Below, one piece after another: positions 62,639 through 64,000 of a stretch of 64,000 bases of DNA (position 1 is its first letter; every line of letters begins with the position of its first letter). Both the position numbers and the translations under genes were made by a program. Origin of the DNA: Micromonospora pisi (GTDB lineage: Bacteria; Actinomycetota; Actinomycetes; Mycobacteriales; Micromonosporaceae); contig NZ_RBKT01000001.1 in assembly GCF_003633685.1 (NCBI RefSeq), forward strand, positions 5,642,001-5,706,000, read 5' to 3'. Below the pieces are notes generated by a model that was not told the DNA's origin, made no database searches, and was given only the letters and a program-made list of their open reading frames with translations.

Positions 62639-64000
62639 CAGGCGTTGCCTCCGGCAGCGGCGACGGTGGGGGTGGAGGAGACCGGCAGGTAGACGTACGC
62701 GCCGAGGATGTCGGCGGGCCGCTGCGCGGTGACGTTGACGCCTCGGACGATCTCTCCGGCGGCGCTGCGGACCCGGCGGTGCGAGGCGAGCAGTTCGGCG
62801 GCCAGCTCCTCGCCGTACGCCTCCAACCGGCCGTTGACCTCGGGCAGTGCGTCGAGCAGCCGGCTCATGGTCCGTTCGCCGAACGTGGGGTCGGTGTTCT
62901 CGTCGGCGGTCGCCTCGAGCAGCGCCAACGCGTCCTCGGTGGAGAGCCAGTCGGCGTTGCCGGGGGAGCCCCGGAAGGCCAACAGCCGGGCGTCCTCGGC
63001 GACGAGCTGCCGGGTGTCGGCTCGGGACGGCAGGGTCAGGTGGAAGCGGTAACGGACCAGCAGCAACGTCGTACGACCCGATACCGCCTGGGTGCGGATC
63101 ACGCCACAGCGGCGGGCCGGGCGTGGGCCGGCGGCCTGGTCGTCCAAGGCGGCGTTCAGCACGTAACCGGCGAGTGCCACCACCGCCGGATCGGTCCGGA
63201 CGAGTGCGGCCTCACCGCGCGCGACGGCTGCCGTGGCCCGGAACGGCACCGGGCGGCCCAACTCGACGGCGTCGCCGCCGAGCACCGGCGCCAGCGCGTC
63301 GCGTAGCCCCGCCGGGGTGCCGCTCACGTCCGCGCTGAAGTCGCCGACATTGTCGGGATCGCCGCGCAGCACCCCGCCGAGCGCCCCCAGCGACTCGCGT
63401 ACGAAATCTTTGATCTCACCGGCCCGGCCCAGGGTGTCGCGGATCGCGGCGACCTCCCGGGCGACCTCCTCCGGGTGGATGGAACGCTGGGCAAACCGGG
63501 ACCGGGACGTTTTCTCCCGCTCCGCCGCCGACTGCCACTCCGCTGCCAGCTTCGCGGCCCGCTTGTCGACCTCGCGGTACTCCGCGACGTCGAAGAGGCT
63601 CGCCTGTGCCTCCTGCCGGCCCCGCAGCAGCAGCCATTCGACGATCGCGTTGGTGACCCCGCTCGACGCCGCGTCCGGGACCGAGACGGAGACGCCGAGG
63701 TCCTTGCGGATCTGCCGGTGCTTGCGGATCAGGACGTCGAGGACCAGGCCGTCGATGCCGTTGTCGCCGCCGTAGAGGGTGATGACCCGGACGATGTTGC
63801 GCCGCTGGCCGTACCGGTCGACCCGGCCCTCGCGCTGGTCGTGCCGGGTCGGGTTCCAGGCCAGGTCGTAGTGGACCACGGCGTCGAAATGATGTTGGAG
63901 GTTCACGCCCTCGGAGAGACAGTCGGTCGCGATCAGGACCCGCCGGGCTGCCGGGTCGTCGCCAGCCGCCTCGGCCAGCTCCTCGATCCGTTGCAGCCGC
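62638..64000 (-). CDS. SNF2-family helicase, C-terminal part (DrmD-like, partial)
   Basis: The frame stays open to the right edge; the 453 visible codons encode motif V VLIATDCLSEGVNLQ and motif VI WNPTRHDQREGRVDRYGQ of an SF2/SNF2 helicase, then a long C-terminal helical region (EIKDFVRESLGALGG). The position directly before a DrmMI-like methylase is that of DrmD in class 1 DISARM. The N-terminal helicase half lies beyond the window. Composition is host-like high GC. Methylase start and helicase stop overlap (ATGA). Confidence 0.85.
   Translation of the reverse strand, partial: RLQRIEELAEAAGDDPAARRVLIATDCLSEGVNLQHHFDAVVHYDLAWNPTRHDQREGRVDRYGQRRNIVRVITLYGGDNGIDGLVLDVLIRKHRQIRKDLGVSVSVPDAASSGVTNAIVEWLLLRGRQEAQASLFDVAEYREVDKRAAKLAAEWQSAAEREKTSRSRFAQRSIHPEEVAREVAAIRDTLGRAGEIKDFVRESLGALGGVLRGDPDNVGDFSADVSGTPAGLRDALAPVLGGDAVELGRPVPFRATAAVARGEAALVRTDPAVVALAGYVLNAALDDQAAGPRPARRCGVIRTQAVSGRTTLLLVRYRFHLTLPSRADTRQLVAEDARLLAFRGSPGNADWLSTEDALALLEATADENTDPTFGERTMSRLLDALPEVNGRLEAYGEELAAELLASHRRVRSAAGEIVRGVNVTAQRPADILGAYVYLPVSSTPTVAAAGGNA

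Noticed and set aside
62638-63906. Apparent GTG start of the SNF2 gene at 63906
   Set aside because: The codons before it continue motif V (VLIATDCLSEG) to the window edge, so the gene is truncated by the window, not started here.

Overview
High-GC actinomycete chromosome, most likely Micromonosporaceae. The evidence is the GC-rich codon usage, frequent GTG starts with 4-nt GTGA/ATGA overlaps, actinobacterial gene order, and intergenic GC-rich palindromes (AAGGAAGGGCCCCTTGTTA arms) of a kind I associate with Micromonospora relatives. The genus is an inference.

Positions 1-9200 are core genes whose order parallels the Mycobacterium tuberculosis clpS-to-rdgB block: (clpS end), DUF2017, mec-cysO-cysM (cysteine synthesis with sulfur on a protein carrier), a metallo-beta-lactamase-fold phosphodiesterase homologue, rph and rdgB. 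Two GT4 glycosyltransferases are inserted before rph, and the rhomboid and murI genes found there in M. tuberculosis are absent. Positions 9239-17238 hold a histidine-utilisation operon on the minus strand: RpiR-type regulator, hutU, an M20 amidohydrolase, hutF, hutI, hutH. It has HutF but no recognisable hutG. Positions 17336-24205 are assorted genes: methyltransferase, acetyltransferases, PP2C-like protein, serine hydrolase, flavin reductase, and an aldo/keto reductase with a TetR regulator.

Positions 24213-41388 contain tRNA-Leu, bcp, a nikMNQO/cbiMNQO-type metal transporter behind a Nur-box-like site, a DsbA/MauE-type envelope redox cluster, an ECF sigma and anti-sigma pair next to CopC-CopD and YcnI copper genes, a GT87 enzyme, orn, tRNA-His, two tandem L,D-transpeptidases and tRNA-Lys.

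From 41663 to the right edge the window is a defence island. It holds a single-chain type IIG-like restriction-modification enzyme, a divergent GmrSD-like (DUF262/DUF1524) nuclease fused to an alkyltransferase-like domain, an unknown protein with a possible nuclease core, a caspase-SF1 helicase-nuclease fusion with an EACC1-type partner, a broken Rhs/HINT toxin remnant, a RelE-like/UvrD helicase fusion with a small upstream gene, an XRE/DUF397 cassette, a GntR regulator, and a large N6-adenine methylase coupled to an SNF2 helicase that runs off the edge (DISARM-like, but without drmA/drmB). The methylase shows an abrupt base-composition change inside its reading frame. The strongest candidates for an undescribed system are the caspase-helicase/EACC1 pair and the GmrSD-alkyltransferase fusion.
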